Positions 51,234 to 61,760 of a stretch of DNA of 64,000 bases are shown here, piece by piece (within the stretch, counting starts at the first letter, position 1; each line of letters begins with the position of its first letter). This stretch comes from an uncultured Flammeovirgaceae bacterium (GTDB lineage: Bacteria > Bacteroidota > Bacteroidia > Cytophagales > Cyclobacteriaceae). The translations under genes and the position numbers were made by a program. The stretch is from contig CAJWQD010000001.1 in NCBI GenBank assembly GCA_913045135.1, forward strand, positions 62,001 through 126,000, in the 5' to 3' direction. The notes beneath the pieces are model-generated. The model was not told the origin of the DNA and ran no database searches. It saw only the letters and a list, made by a program, of their open reading frames with translations.

Positions 51234-51556
51234 GTGATAAAATTAGCCTCATAATGAAATGAATGCCTCCAAACAAACCTATTAAGAATTCAAATCAACA
51301 TCAGCATATTACACCTTAAATGAGCATAATCTTAACTATAAAAAAGAAATGATGTAATAATCTTTTTAAAAAGCAAGTTATCATATTATAACAAAAAAAA
51401 TACCCTTTTTTATTAACGAATTAAAATATGATATTGTAAGGCTGAAGAAGGTAATTGACATACTGACATCATAACCAACCCCATGTTTCCAGTGATAAAC
51501 AAAAAAAAATTCTTATAACATTCAAAATTCTATGGTTTAACTAAAATTATTTTTGT

Positions 51557-52984
51557 TTAATCTAAAGTGGGAGGTCCGGGTAATATTCTAGGATCATATT
51601 TATCATACTTTCTATTTTCTAAAAAATCACTTTTTACATTTTCTACAAGTAAAGGTGACTTATACAAATCAGCCATTGTCATCGATAAAGCCTTTGAGGC
51701 ATAGATCATACCCTTATGCCCTATGGACATTCCTGTACACGCAACAACAGCCCAAGAATGCCAAGGACCTCCACTTGCAGCGGTGGTTGCTTTCATCCTT
51801 ATCACAGGAACTACCTGGCTAACATCTCCAACATCAGTGGAACCTCCTTGAGCAGGTAAAGTCACTTTCAAAGGATAAACTTTCCCGTCAATACCATTTT
51901 CAGGCTTCCCTGTCTCCCTTAGAATAGTATTAGCGTATTTTATCTCACTTTCAGTATATTTAATTTCACCTAAAGAATTTAAATTTTCTTGCATAATTTT
52001 TGCTCCTGTCCTATTTACCTGAATTTCATATATGCCGGAAATTAATTTTATTTCATAATCCGTATCTGTCATTAATGCAGCTCCCTTTGCTATATTCAAT
52101 GCTCTTTTATAAAGGATATCAACATTTGCTTTATCATTTTCACGAAGTCGAGTCCAAATCTGTGCAAAATCTGGAACTACGTTTACAACATCTCCAGCCT
52201 TTTCAATCTGATAATGGATGCGTGAAGTTGGCTTAATATGTTCTCGGTAATAATTTAATCCATTAGCATAAAGTTCCATTGCATCAACTGCACTTTTCCC
52301 GTTCCATGGGTCAGATGATGCATGAGAAGAATTTCCATAAAATTTTATCCTAAAATCAACGAGTGCTTTTGAGCTTTGAGTACCTGATTCTATGTTGTCA
52401 CCAGGATGCCAATCCAAACATATATCTAAGTCGTCAAACAAGCCCTCTCTAACCATCCAAACCTTTGCAAAAATTGTTTCCTCAGCAGGTGTTCCATAAA
52501 ATACAATAGTACCTTTAATATTTCCTTTTTCAATTTGCTCCTTTATCGCAACCGCAGCACCCAAACTAGCACTTCCATATAAATTATGTCCACAGCCATG
52601 ACCAGCAGCCCCGTGAATTCTTGCCTCTTTAACTGGTTTTAACTTTTGTGAGATACCTGCATTTGCGTCAAATTCTCCTAAAATACCTATTATAGGCCTA
52701 CCTTGACCATATGAAGCTGTAAAAGCTGTTTCGATTCCAGCCACTCCCAATGAGACCTTAAAACCATTTTTACGAGCATAATCCATTAAAGTTTTAGATG
52801 ATTCAAATTCTAATAATGATGTTTCAGCAAATTCCCATATTGCATCACTAGTATTAATAAGATTTACTTTTTGTCTTTCAATAGATTGTTTAATTTCTTT
52901 TTTTATGTCATCAATATTTTGAGCCTGGATAACAAAATGAAATAAAAAAAATGATAAAATTGAAATAATATATCTATTTAACAT
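51557..52984 (-). CDS. Secreted M20-family amidohydrolase (AbgB-like)
   Basis: Signal peptide ending IQAQN; 'GAAGHGCGHNLYGSASLGAAVAIKEQIE', 'GTPAEE', 'GNSSHASSDPWNGKSAVDAMEL'. Confidence 0.9.
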   Translation of the reverse strand: MLNRYIISILSFFLFHFVIQAQNIDDIKKEIKQSIERQKVNLINTSDAIWEFAETSLLEFESSKTLMDYARKNGFKVSLGVAGIETAFTASYGQGRPIIGILGEFDANAGISQKLKPVKEARIHGAAGHGCGHNLYGSASLGAAVAIKEQIEKGNIKGTIVFYGTPAEETIFAKVWMVREGLFDDLDICLDWHPGDNIESGTQSSKALVDFRIKFYGNSSHASSDPWNGKSAVDAMELYANGLNYYREHIKPTSRIHYQIEKAGDVVNVVPDFAQIWTRLRENDKANVDILYKRALNIAKGAALMTDTDYEIKLISGIYEIQVNRTGAKIMQENLNSLGEIKYTESEIKYANTILRETGKPENGIDGKVYPLKVTLPAQGGSTDVGDVSQVVPVIRMKATTAASGGPWHSWAVVACTGMSIGHKGMIYASKALSMTMADLYKSPLLVENVKSDFLENRKYDKYDPRILPGPPTLD

Positions 52985-53253
52985 GGTAAAAAAGCCTACA
53001 ATTTATTTTCAACATTAAAAATAATTTAATTATTTGAAATATTTGTTTTATTAATCAAAGTAATAACAAATGCAAATTATTCTATTTTTAACTTTATTAA
53101 TTAGCCAAAAAAAAATTATTTACAAAATATTTCAAATACTATGCTTTTCCTTTCTTAGCGGATTTTTAAATAACCTCATTTATATGTGGTTATTTTATTT
53201 TTGCAGGGTTTTAGAGGGACTATTTAAATAGATATGAAGAAGGATGAATATAG

Positions 53254-53439
53254 AATAAATTATATTTAAATAAGGTTGCGGTTGGCGGTTTTAATACTTT
53301 TAGCTTTTATTAGAGTAGTTCGGAGTATACAAGTAATAGCCAACTAGCGTGGCAGCAAAATTTCGGTGGAGGCCAACTGGAGTATACAGGTAAATCTTAT
53401 ACTTCCCAGAAAGAAGTTCGTACCGTTCGTTCTTTTTAA
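53254..53439 (+). pseudogene. Possible C-terminal remnant of an unidentified gene
   Basis: Frame reads NKLYLNKVAVGGFNTFSFY*SSSEYTSNSQLAWQQNFGGGQLEYTGKSYTSQKEVRTVRSF* with one internal TAG (53311); in a ~770-bp gap without ORFs in the track. Confidence 0.3.
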
Positions 53440-53756
53440 CTATTTATCAACTTTAAAATCGTTTCTTCCAACATAGTCTTTGGCATCTTTGTAGAAAGGG
53501 GATGATAACTAATAATCTAAATGTTGCGGAATAAAATTTGTTAAGCGGAAGTCTAAAAGAAAGAAGGGAAAAAGATGACATATCATAGCACTAAAAATGG
53601 GAGTAATTTGAGTAGATTTTGATGTTAAAATTTGATGCAAATTTTTCTTCTACCAATCTTCTACCGAGACTTTTTTTGTCTCAAAAAGTCCTTATTTTAG
53701 CTCTAAAGAGGGGTTTTTTATAAGATGAATATATGATGTAATTTCACAATTTAATT

Positions 53757-55241
53757 ATGGGAATAGTCATTCGTCAAAGTTTACTGAGTAGTGCTGCGTC
53801 TTACCTCGGCGTAATCATTGGATTTGTAAATGCCGTCATCTTAATGCCTAAATTCATGACACCTGATCAAATAGGACTTTTTAGGACTTTGTTAAGTGCC
53901 GCACTGCTCTTATCTTGCTTTGGTAGGTTTGGTGTCAATTCAGGATTGGTTCGATATAAATCTTTGTTGAAAAATCCTAAAAAAGAACTTAAATCTTTAT
54001 ATGGAATGGGTGTTATAATAGTGTTCTTCGCTTCACTATTTTTCTTAATTATACTAATTATTTTTCGCAATTCGTGGGCTGATTTTTATGCTGAAAAATC
54101 AGCCGATGTCAATAAGTATTTCATCTTACTAATTGTACTGACTTTAGAGCTCATTGTCTTTCAATTTTTACAGACTCTAGCCAATATAAACAAAAATATT
54201 TTTGTGGCTAACTTACTCAAGGATTTGATATACAAATCCTTGAATATGGGAGGCATCTTGCTATTTGCTGCCTCTATAATCTCCTTTCATACTTTTATCA
54301 ACTTTCATATTGGCTTTTATATTGTTATGATTGGTATTTTGTTTTTTGAATCCATTTATAAACATAAAATAAAAATTTCTTTTAAACTCCTCCCTCCCAA
54401 AATAACTCGTGAATTAATTTATTACTGTGGGACCTTATTTATTTCAGGTCTAGGCTTAAGCTTTTTAAATTTAGCTGACCAACAATTGGTCAGTCGGTAC
54501 TTGGGTCTTGAGGCGAGCGGCATCTACATGACAGCTATTTTTATGGTGATGGTAATTGAAATACCAAGAAGGTTTGTAGGAGAAATTTCCATACCCATTA
54601 TTGCTCAAGCTTTTGGTTCGAATAATTTAGACAGCATTAATGAACATTACAAAAAAGCATCTATTAATCTCTTCCTTATGGGTGGTCTCATTTACCTATT
54701 AATTATTACAAATTTAGATAATATCTATCTCATCATGCCAGAAGGTCAAATCTATGCAGCGGGTAGAAATGTCGTTATTTTGACAGGTCTTGCAAAACTT
54801 ATTAATCTCCTATTCAGTCTTAATGATGGAATTATATCCATGTCTAAATATTATCATTTTAATATGGTCCTTACCTTATTTTTGGGTTTAATTATGATCG
54901 GCTCTGATACTATATTGATACCTCGTTATGGATTGATCGGTGCTGCAACCGCGTTACTTGTAGTATTTACCTTTCATGGATTATTTAAATTAATACTTCT
55001 TAAAATAACTTACAATTTTTTCCCTTTCACCGGCAAAACTCTTTTAGGGGCACTAACTATTTTAGGAGTATTTTTGATTAATTATTTTATCCCAATATTA
55101 GTTAATCCATTTATTGATTTACTACTTCGATCGGGATTTATTATTATAATTTTTTTGATATCAATTTACAAAATGAAGTTGTCTCTTGAGATCAATCAAA
55201 TAATAAATGACCTAGCAAATAGATTGAATATAAATATATGA
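53757..55241 (+). CDS. Polysaccharide flippase (Wzx/MATE-like)
   Basis: ~12-14 TM; 'LLSSAASYLGVIIGFVNAVILMPKFMTPDQIGLFRTLLSAALLLS'. Confidence 0.85.
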   Translation: MGIVIRQSLLSSAASYLGVIIGFVNAVILMPKFMTPDQIGLFRTLLSAALLLSCFGRFGVNSGLVRYKSLLKNPKKELKSLYGMGVIIVFFASLFFLIILIIFRNSWADFYAEKSADVNKYFILLIVLTLELIVFQFLQTLANINKNIFVANLLKDLIYKSLNMGGILLFAASIISFHTFINFHIGFYIVMIGILFFESIYKHKIKISFKLLPPKITRELIYYCGTLFISGLGLSFLNLADQQLVSRYLGLEASGIYMTAIFMVMVIEIPRRFVGEISIPIIAQAFGSNNLDSINEHYKKASINLFLMGGLIYLLIITNLDNIYLIMPEGQIYAAGRNVVILTGLAKLINLLFSLNDGIISMSKYYHFNMVLTLFLGLIMIGSDTILIPRYGLIGAATALLVVFTFHGLFKLILLKITYNFFPFTGKTLLGALTILGVFLINYFIPILVNPFIDLLLRSGFIIIIFLISIYKMKLSLEINQIINDLANRLNINI

Positions 55242-57685
55242 AAACGAAAAAAATATTAAAAGTAATACAACCTCATACAATATTCATAACCTTAGGTTTT
55301 TTGTTGGTAATAGCCTTTTTCCATCCATTATTTATAGAGAATAAAAGCATGAATCAAAATGACGTCTTCCAAGGAATTGGTTCAGGGCAAGAAGCTAGCA
55401 ATTTTAGACAGGAAACGGGAGAAGAAGCCTTATGGACTAACAGTATGTTCAGTGGCATGCCAGCCTATCTGATCAATATCTCTTGGAGTGGTGATTTGAT
55501 AAAATATGTTCAGCACATCATTACATTAAAATTCCCATCCGCTGCCCAAGTTACCATTTTGGGTTTTCTTTCTTGCTATTTTATGCTCCTAATCTTTAAA
55601 GTACGACCTTGGCTAGCTTTCATAGGCGCCATTGCCTTTAGTTTCAATACCTTCAGTATAATTAGTATTGAAGCGGGACATATCTGGAAAGTACGTGCTA
55701 TTGCCTACATGCCTCTAGTAATGGGTTCTGTACATATGTTAGTTACTCAAAAAAAGAAGCTGTTACCTCTGGGCTTATTGAGTTTAGCCGTTGCATTAGA
55801 AATTCAATCAAATCATCTCCAAATTACTTATTACTTGCTGTTAATGCTCATTATTTACAGTTTGTTTTATCTAGTTGAGATGCTAAAATCAAAGCAATAT
55901 TCGAAACTAAAAAATCATATTATCCTCTTAATTTTAGCAGGAATTCTGGGTGTTGGTGCTAATACGGGTCGTATCTGGACCACTTTAGAGTACAGTAAAT
56001 ACTCAACAAGGGGTCCTTCAGAGCTCATTAGCAAAGCTGAGGATGGAGGAGATAATGGGTTAGATAAAGATTATGTCTTTAATTGGAGCTATGGAATATT
56101 AGAATCTTTCACATTTCTGATTCCTAATTTCTCTGGCGGTGCTAGTCAACAAATTCTTGCAGTTGACTCCAATTTAGGCAAGGCATTAAGTCAAAGTGGC
56201 ATGAATCGAGAACAGGTGAAGAATCAGTTAAAAACAGCACCTACCTATTGGGGAGATCAACCCATCACTGCAGGACCAACATATGCCGGTGCGATAATGT
56301 GTTTTCTTTTTGTTTTGGGCATAATAATCTTAGAACCTAAAATCAGAAATTGGATTTTGGTTGCTTGTGTGTTTTCTATTCTACTCGCCTGGGGTAAAAA
56401 TCTCGAATGGTTCAATTATGCTCTATTTGATTATTTCCCGGGTTATGATAAATTTCGATCAGTAAGTATGGCAATTGTTATTTTTCTTGTTGGTATCCCT
56501 CTAATGTCTATGTTAGCTTTAGAAACCCTCTTAAATAGGTCAAAAAATCAAATGTTGAAACCCCTGATAATAAGTGCTGCCATCTCAGGTGGCATAGCCT
56601 TAACTTTCTTAGTTGTTAGTAGTTTATTTGACTACAAGGGTGCGGTAGATATACAATTGGCCAATGTCCCAAATTGGTTTTTAGAAGCGCTGAGAGCCGA
56701 TAGACAATCTATGTTAGAAAGAGACGCCCTACGTACATTCGTATTAATTGGAATTGCATTTATATTGATCTTAGGGTTAATTAAAGAAAAGATTAAATTA
56801 CCTATTTCTCTATTAGGTATTTCAGTATTAGTTGTATTTGATTTTTGGAGTGTAAATCGGCGATATATCAATGATGAAAATTATCAAAAACAGGCCATCA
56901 TCAACTTTATCGATCCAAGTCCAGCAGATCAGTTCATTAAAAATAATGCAAGTCAGCATTATCGGGTTTTGAATTTAAATAACCCCTTCAATGAAGCCAA
57001 AACCTCTGCTAATCATAGTTCTTTAGGAGGCTATCATGGAGCTAAAATAAAGCGATATCAGGAATTAATTGAAAACTGCCTCTCAAAAAATTTAACTGAC
57101 ATGATTATTGTTCTTCAAAATGGATCCAAAGATTTATCGAAATTCATAGCCGTCAATATGCTCAATGCTCAATATTTAAAATTCGGTGATCAAACCAATA
57201 ACATACTTCACAATGAACATGCATTTGGCAATGCCTGGTTTACTGAAAATATAATCTCTGTAGAGAGCCCTGAAGAAGAATTAGCTGCTATATGCAGCAT
57301 TGTGAATAAAAATACCACTGTAATGAATACGAAAAAATATAATCTTTTACAGTCCAACTATGATGCAGCCGCAACAATTACTCTGAAAACCTATCAGCCG
57401 AACTTTTTAAAATATAGCGTAAATAATCAAAATGCGGGCTTTGCTGTATTTTCCGAAATTTATTATCCCTTGGGGTGGCAGGCTACTGTAGATGGCGTTC
57501 CTACTGAGATCAAACAAGTCAATTACGTCCTAAGAGGTTTAGATATTCCGGCAAATTCAAAAGAAGTCATTTTTAAATTCAAGCCTGCTTCATATTTCAT
57601 TGGAAATAAAATAATGGCTGCGTTTTCTGCAACTGTTTTATTAATTTTAATATTTGGCCTATTCAAAACTATCACAAAGAAATAA
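55238..57685 (+). CDS. YfhO-family membrane protein
   Basis: 815 aa polytopic; 'FSGMPAYLINI', 'FSFNTFSIISIEAGHIWKVRAIAYMPLVMG', C-terminal 'YYPLGWQATVDGVPTEIKQVNYVLRGLDIPANSKEVIFKFKP'. Confidence 0.9.
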   Translation: MKTKKILKVIQPHTIFITLGFLLVIAFFHPLFIENKSMNQNDVFQGIGSGQEASNFRQETGEEALWTNSMFSGMPAYLINISWSGDLIKYVQHIITLKFPSAAQVTILGFLSCYFMLLIFKVRPWLAFIGAIAFSFNTFSIISIEAGHIWKVRAIAYMPLVMGSVHMLVTQKKKLLPLGLLSLAVALEIQSNHLQITYYLLLMLIIYSLFYLVEMLKSKQYSKLKNHIILLILAGILGVGANTGRIWTTLEYSKYSTRGPSELISKAEDGGDNGLDKDYVFNWSYGILESFTFLIPNFSGGASQQILAVDSNLGKALSQSGMNREQVKNQLKTAPTYWGDQPITAGPTYAGAIMCFLFVLGIIILEPKIRNWILVACVFSILLAWGKNLEWFNYALFDYFPGYDKFRSVSMAIVIFLVGIPLMSMLALETLLNRSKNQMLKPLIISAAISGGIALTFLVVSSLFDYKGAVDIQLANVPNWFLEALRADRQSMLERDALRTFVLIGIAFILILGLIKEKIKLPISLLGISVLVVFDFWSVNRRYINDENYQKQAIINFIDPSPADQFIKNNASQHYRVLNLNNPFNEAKTSANHSSLGGYHGAKIKRYQELIENCLSKNLTDMIIVLQNGSKDLSKFIAVNMLNAQYLKFGDQTNNILHNEHAFGNAWFTENIISVESPEEELAAICSIVNKNTTVMNTKKYNLLQSNYDAAATITLKTYQPNFLKYSVNNQNAGFAVFSEIYYPLGWQATVDGVPTEIKQVNYVLRGLDIPANSKEVIFKFKPASYFIGNKIMAAFSATVLLILIFGLFKTITKK

Positions 57686-57689
57686 CGCC

Positions 57690-58589
57690 TTGGTTTCTGT
57701 AATCGTATGCACATTCAATAGAGTAAAATACTTACGTATTTGTCTCGAAAAGTTAGCAAATCAAACTGTAAATTCTTCCGAATACGAAATTATTGTCATA
57801 GATAATGATAGTAAAGATGGATCTGGAATGGCGTGCCAGTCGTTCATGAAGATTCATAAAAAACTTAATATACATTATTTTTTGGAACTACGGCAAGGAC
57901 ATACTTTTTCAAGAAATAGAGGAATTGTAGAGTCAAAAGGTGAATACCTTGCTTTCATTGATGATGATGCTTTTGTAGCTAATGACTATATTGAAAACAT
58001 TTATAAAGCATTTTCAACTTTTAAAATTGCGGCATTAGGAGGTAAAATAACTCCTCATTATGAATCAGGAATTCCTCCGGTATGGATGACTAAATATTTA
58101 TTACCTCTTGTCGCAGCATTAGATATGGGACCAAATAAAAAGTATTTCAGAAAAGAAAATTATCCCCTTGGGGCCAATATGGCTTTTAGAAAAAATGTGT
58201 TTCGAGATTTAGGATTGTTCAATATTGAGCTTGGCCGAAGAGGCTCAAAAGGATTAGAGGGTGGAGATGAAAAAGATATATTTTTAAAATTGCATAAGAC
58301 TGGAGCGAAAATATTATATGATCCTGATATCAAGGTCACTCATTTTATTCCAGAGAGTAGACTTCAATTGACCTATATTAAAGGACTTGCCGTTGGAGTG
58401 GGGAGCAGTGAACGAAAAAGATTAAAAAACTCTGGATTTTATCAAAAAACTAACAAAATTTTATCTGAATTAATTAAAATAGCAGGAACAGCGATTTTAT
58501 TTTTTTCTTTCCTCTTTAAAAGAAAAGTTGCTGCAGCCAAAATGCTCGTGGCATTTAGGTTTTGGGTAATAACAGGATATTTCAAATGA
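57690..58589 (+). CDS. Family 2 glycosyltransferase
   Basis: 'LVSVIVCTFNRVKYLRICLEKLANQ...EIIVIDNDSKDGS...SRNRGIVESKGEYLAFIDDDAFV'. TTG 57690 lies just after the upstream stop; the ORF track start 57654 would overlap it. Confidence 0.9.
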   Translation: MVSVIVCTFNRVKYLRICLEKLANQTVNSSEYEIIVIDNDSKDGSGMACQSFMKIHKKLNIHYFLELRQGHTFSRNRGIVESKGEYLAFIDDDAFVANDYIENIYKAFSTFKIAALGGKITPHYESGIPPVWMTKYLLPLVAALDMGPNKKYFRKENYPLGANMAFRKNVFRDLGLFNIELGRRGSKGLEGGDEKDIFLKLHKTGAKILYDPDIKVTHFIPESRLQLTYIKGLAVGVGSSERKRLKNSGFYQKTNKILSELIKIAGTAILFFSFLFKRKVAAAKMLVAFRFWVITGYFK

Positions 58590-59497
58590 TCATAAAAATA
58601 CAACTATTCATCTTTCAACTAATCCGAAGTTTCCTCTCGATTCTAAAAGTTATCTTATTATCTGATCTTTTCATAAAAAAAATTAAAATAAAAAGTAAAT
58701 GTGACGAAGCATTAATTTTAGGTAATGGCCCCTCTCTTAAAAAATTTTTTAAAAAAGAAATTGCATTCATGGAAAATAAAACAATTTTTGCTGTGAACTA
58801 TTTCGCAAGAACTTCGGAATATAAAAAAGTTAAACCTGAGTTTTACGTGATTACCTCGCCTGAATACTTTCTTAAAGAACGAAAAGAAGATTTTGCAAAT
58901 GAGAGAATTATAACCTTAAAAACAATATTTAAGCAAACTTTTTGGCCAATGGTTCTAATTATCCCTGTAATAGCAAAGAAAAATATCCATTGGCAATCTC
59001 ATCTTGTCAATAATGAAATGATTCATGTTCACTATATGAACACAACCCCAATTGAAGGATTTGAGAACATATCTTTTCACTTAATTTCAAGACAATTAGG
59101 AATGCCAAGACCTCATAATGTATTGATTCCATCTATTTTACATGCAATTAATTTTGATTTCAAAAATATTTATTTGGTCGGAGCAGATCATTCATGGTTA
59201 GCAGAAATATTCGTTTCGGAATCAAATGAGGTTTTTCTCAGTCAAAAACATTATTACGATGATCAAACAGAAAAACAAAATCATTCAGTTAATAAACCTA
59301 TTCCTAAACCTATGTACCACGGAATAAGTAAAGATCAACGTAAATTACACGAGGTACTGGAGAAATTTGCAATCTCATTTAAATCATATTGGATCTTAAA
59401 TGCATTTGCTAAATATAAAAATGTGAAAATATGGAATTGTACAGAAAATTCATTTATCGATGCTTTTGAAAAAACCTCTATAAAGGATGAAAAATAA
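58586..59497 (+). CDS. DUF115/GT42-like 'GNGPSL' protein, candidate sialyl/nonulosonyl-type transferase
   Basis: ATG 58586 (ATGA overlap). 'CDEALILGNGPSLKKF...IFAVNYFARTSEYKKVKPEFYVITSPEYF' and 'PRPHNVLIPSILHAINFDFKNIYLVGADHSW' are similar to the GNGPSLK/..NQF../..ALGYKEIYLSGID pattern of this superfamily. Confidence 0.5.
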   Translation: MIIKIQLFIFQLIRSFLSILKVILLSDLFIKKIKIKSKCDEALILGNGPSLKKFFKKEIAFMENKTIFAVNYFARTSEYKKVKPEFYVITSPEYFLKERKEDFANERIITLKTIFKQTFWPMVLIIPVIAKKNIHWQSHLVNNEMIHVHYMNTTPIEGFENISFHLISRQLGMPRPHNVLIPSILHAINFDFKNIYLVGADHSWLAEIFVSESNEVFLSQKHYYDDQTEKQNHSVNKPIPKPMYHGISKDQRKLHEVLEKFAISFKSYWILNAFAKYKNVKIWNCTENSFIDAFEKTSIKDEK

Positions 59498-60038
59498 CCA
59501 ATTAAGAAAACATTTAAAATTTGAAAATGTTCACAAAGAAAGACTTTCTCACTATAAAAAAATTTTGGGTAAATGTGGTGATCATGTTTTTTTTGATAAA
59601 AACATCGAGGTCATGCGTTACCCTAAAAATATTTTTATCGGAGATAACGTGGTTATTAAAGAAGGCACAAAAATTTGTACTTGCAATGAGAATGCCAAAA
59701 TCTACATTGGAAACAATACAACAATAGGTTATCATACTTTTATTTTTGCCAGTGATTGCATTACGATTGGGAATGACTGCTTAGTGGCTCCTTTCGTTTA
59801 CATCGTTGATAGTGATCATACCATTGAAAAAAAATCACTAATCAATGAACAACCAAATATGAGTATGCCAGTAAATATAAAATCTGACGTATGGCTGGCC
59901 ACTGGGGCTAAAATTCTAAAAGGGGTAAACATAGGACAAGGTGGAATTGTTGCAGCCGGTGCTGTTTTATCAAGTAACGTAGCACCTTATCAAATTTTCG
60001 GAGGTATTCCAGCAAAAAAAATTTCTGAACGTAAATGA
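59487..60038 (+). CDS. Hexapeptide-repeat acyltransferase
   Basis: 'IYIGNNTTIGYHTFIFASDCITIGNDCLVAPFVYIVDSDH...GAKILKGVNIGQGGIVAAGAVLSSNVAPYQIFGGIPAKKI'. Confidence 0.92.
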   Translation: MKNNQLRKHLKFENVHKERLSHYKKILGKCGDHVFFDKNIEVMRYPKNIFIGDNVVIKEGTKICTCNENAKIYIGNNTTIGYHTFIFASDCITIGNDCLVAPFVYIVDSDHTIEKKSLINEQPNMSMPVNIKSDVWLATGAKILKGVNIGQGGIVAAGAVLSSNVAPYQIFGGIPAKKISERK

Positions 60039-60724
60039 ATATTGGGATAATCGTTCTATGTAGGTTCAAATCTTCTAGATTACCTGGAAAAATATTTAGT
60101 CAAATAAATGGAAAGCCGCTAATTACCTATATTTTAGAGCGTATCTCTAGATCGAAGTACAATGCAAACATTGTAATTGCAACATCGCGTAATCACACTG
60201 ATCAGCCTATTAAAGACTATTGCATTAAAAATAATGTCGCCTGCTACCGAGGATCTTTAGAAAATGTAAGTGAACGATTTTTGAATTGTGCCACTCACCA
60301 TCGATTTGATTATGCGGTAAGAATAAATGGTGATAATTTATTTACGGATCCTTCTCTAATCGATAATTATTGTGATTTAGCATCAAGTGGTACCTTTGAT
60401 TTAATATCAAATGTGCCCAATCGAACCTACCCATCTGGCATGAGTGTTGAAGTGATAAAAATTTCATTTATGCGAAAGACTATTTCAAATTTTAACAAAA
60501 ACAAGTATAAAGAACATATTACCTTATATTATTATGAAAATTTAAGTTCTGGTAATTTCAAGTTTCTTGAAAATAATGACTTACCCGAAGCAAAAGGCTT
60601 AAAACTGGCCATAGATCATTTATTTGATCTAAATTTGGTCACAAATCTTATAAATAAGATGGAGAAAAATCATATCCACTACAATTGGAAAGAAATAGTC
60701 AATTTATACCTAAAGTATGAATGA
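60035..60724 (+). CDS. SpsF-like cytidylyltransferase
   Basis: 'IGIIVLCRFKSSRLPGKIFSQINGKPLITYILERI...VAVRINGDNLFTDPSLID' (read as FDYAVRINGDN). Confidence 0.85.
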   Translation: MNIGIIVLCRFKSSRLPGKIFSQINGKPLITYILERISRSKYNANIVIATSRNHTDQPIKDYCIKNNVACYRGSLENVSERFLNCATHHRFDYAVRINGDNLFTDPSLIDNYCDLASSGTFDLISNVPNRTYPSGMSVEVIKISFMRKTISNFNKNKYKEHITLYYYENLSSGNFKFLENNDLPEAKGLKLAIDHLFDLNLVTNLINKMEKNHIHYNWKEIVNLYLKYE

Positions 60725-61760
60725 ATCAATTTGGAAGGGTAAGCACGGTCCACTATTAATAGCAGAAATTGGTGGAAATCATGAAGGTGATTTTGAATAT
60801 GCAAAAAAGCTGACAAAACTTGCTATTGAAGCTGACGTTGACTTTATTAAATTTCAATTATATACTGGAGACGGTTTGGTAAATCCTTTAGAAAGTGCAC
60901 GAAGAAATCAACATTTTAAGAATTTTGAACTATCGAAAGAAAATCATCTTGAATTAGCTGAATTGTGCAAAAAAAATTTTATTGGTTATGCGGCATCGGT
61001 TTGGCATGAAGATTTTTTTTCATGGATTAATGACTCTTTAGATTTTTACAAAATTGGCTCTGGAGATCTTACTGCTTATCCAATGTTGAAAAGGATAGCT
61101 AGAATTGGTAAACCAATATTACTTTCTACTGGCCTTGCAACAGAAGATGAGGTAATAGAAAGTATTAAATTTATAAAAAAAATTAATTCGGATTATTCGA
61201 AAAAGGGTATGCTTGCCCTACTTCAATGCACAAGTATGTATCCTATTAATTATTCAGATGCACACCTAAATGTTATGGATAGACTTAGAGAAATCACAAA
61301 TATTAGTGATGTGGGATTCTCAGATCATACCGTCGGTATTGATGCATTGAAATATGCCTATGCCATGAGGGCTAATATTTTAGAGTTTCATTTTACAGAT
61401 AATCGACTGAACAGGAGCTTTCGAGATCACACAGTTTCCTTGACTAAAATAGATGTTGAACAACTAATTGGCGAAATTCAAAAAATCAATAACTTAAAGG
61501 GTAATTATAGAAAAATTCAATTAAAAATAGAATTAGAAAATAATCATATCAATACCTTTAGAAGAGCTCTATATTTGAAACACGACTTACCAAAAGGATC
61601 AACTATTAAGGAGAGTGATTTAATTGCATTAAGACCCAAGCACGGTATTTGTTCTTCGCAATCAGAAAATTTGATAGGAAAAATCACAAATAAAGATATT
61701 AAAGCATACGAAATATTAAAATGGGAATATATAAAAAAATATAAAAATGAAGTGGGATAG
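60717..61760 (+). CDS. NeuB/SpsE-like N-acetylneuraminate (nonulosonate) synthase
   Basis: 'PLLIAEIGGNHEGDFEYAKKLTKLAIEADVDFIKFQLY', 'FYKIGSGDLTAYPML', 'LLSTGLATEDEV', C-terminal SAF-like 'FRRALYLKHDLPKGSTIKESDLIALRPKHGI'. Confidence 0.92.
   Translation: MNESIWKGKHGPLLIAEIGGNHEGDFEYAKKLTKLAIEADVDFIKFQLYTGDGLVNPLESARRNQHFKNFELSKENHLELAELCKKNFIGYAASVWHEDFFSWINDSLDFYKIGSGDLTAYPMLKRIARIGKPILLSTGLATEDEVIESIKFIKKINSDYSKKGMLALLQCTSMYPINYSDAHLNVMDRLREITNISDVGFSDHTVGIDALKYAYAMRANILEFHFTDNRLNRSFRDHTVSLTKIDVEQLIGEIQKINNLKGNYRKIQLKIELENNHINTFRRALYLKHDLPKGSTIKESDLIALRPKHGICSSQSENLIGKITNKDIKAYEILKWEYIKKYKNEVG

Noticed and set aside
53281-53380. JUMPstart/ops-like element before the polysaccharide operon
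   Set aside because: Only fragments (GGCGGT, AGCGTGG) resemble it, spacing is wrong, and the element is mainly enterobacterial; the segment reads better as a coding remnant.
53666-53690. Hairpin GAGAC-T7-GTCTC / GACTTTTT...AAAAAGTC as a transposon end or CRISPR-like repeat
   Set aside because: Single copy, no partner repeat or transposase nearby; could be an ordinary weak hairpin.
59514-59735. ORFs on both strands inside the hexapeptide acyltransferase (59514-59735 minus, 59521-59727 plus)
   Set aside because: Overlap a strongly supported CDS and show no domain.
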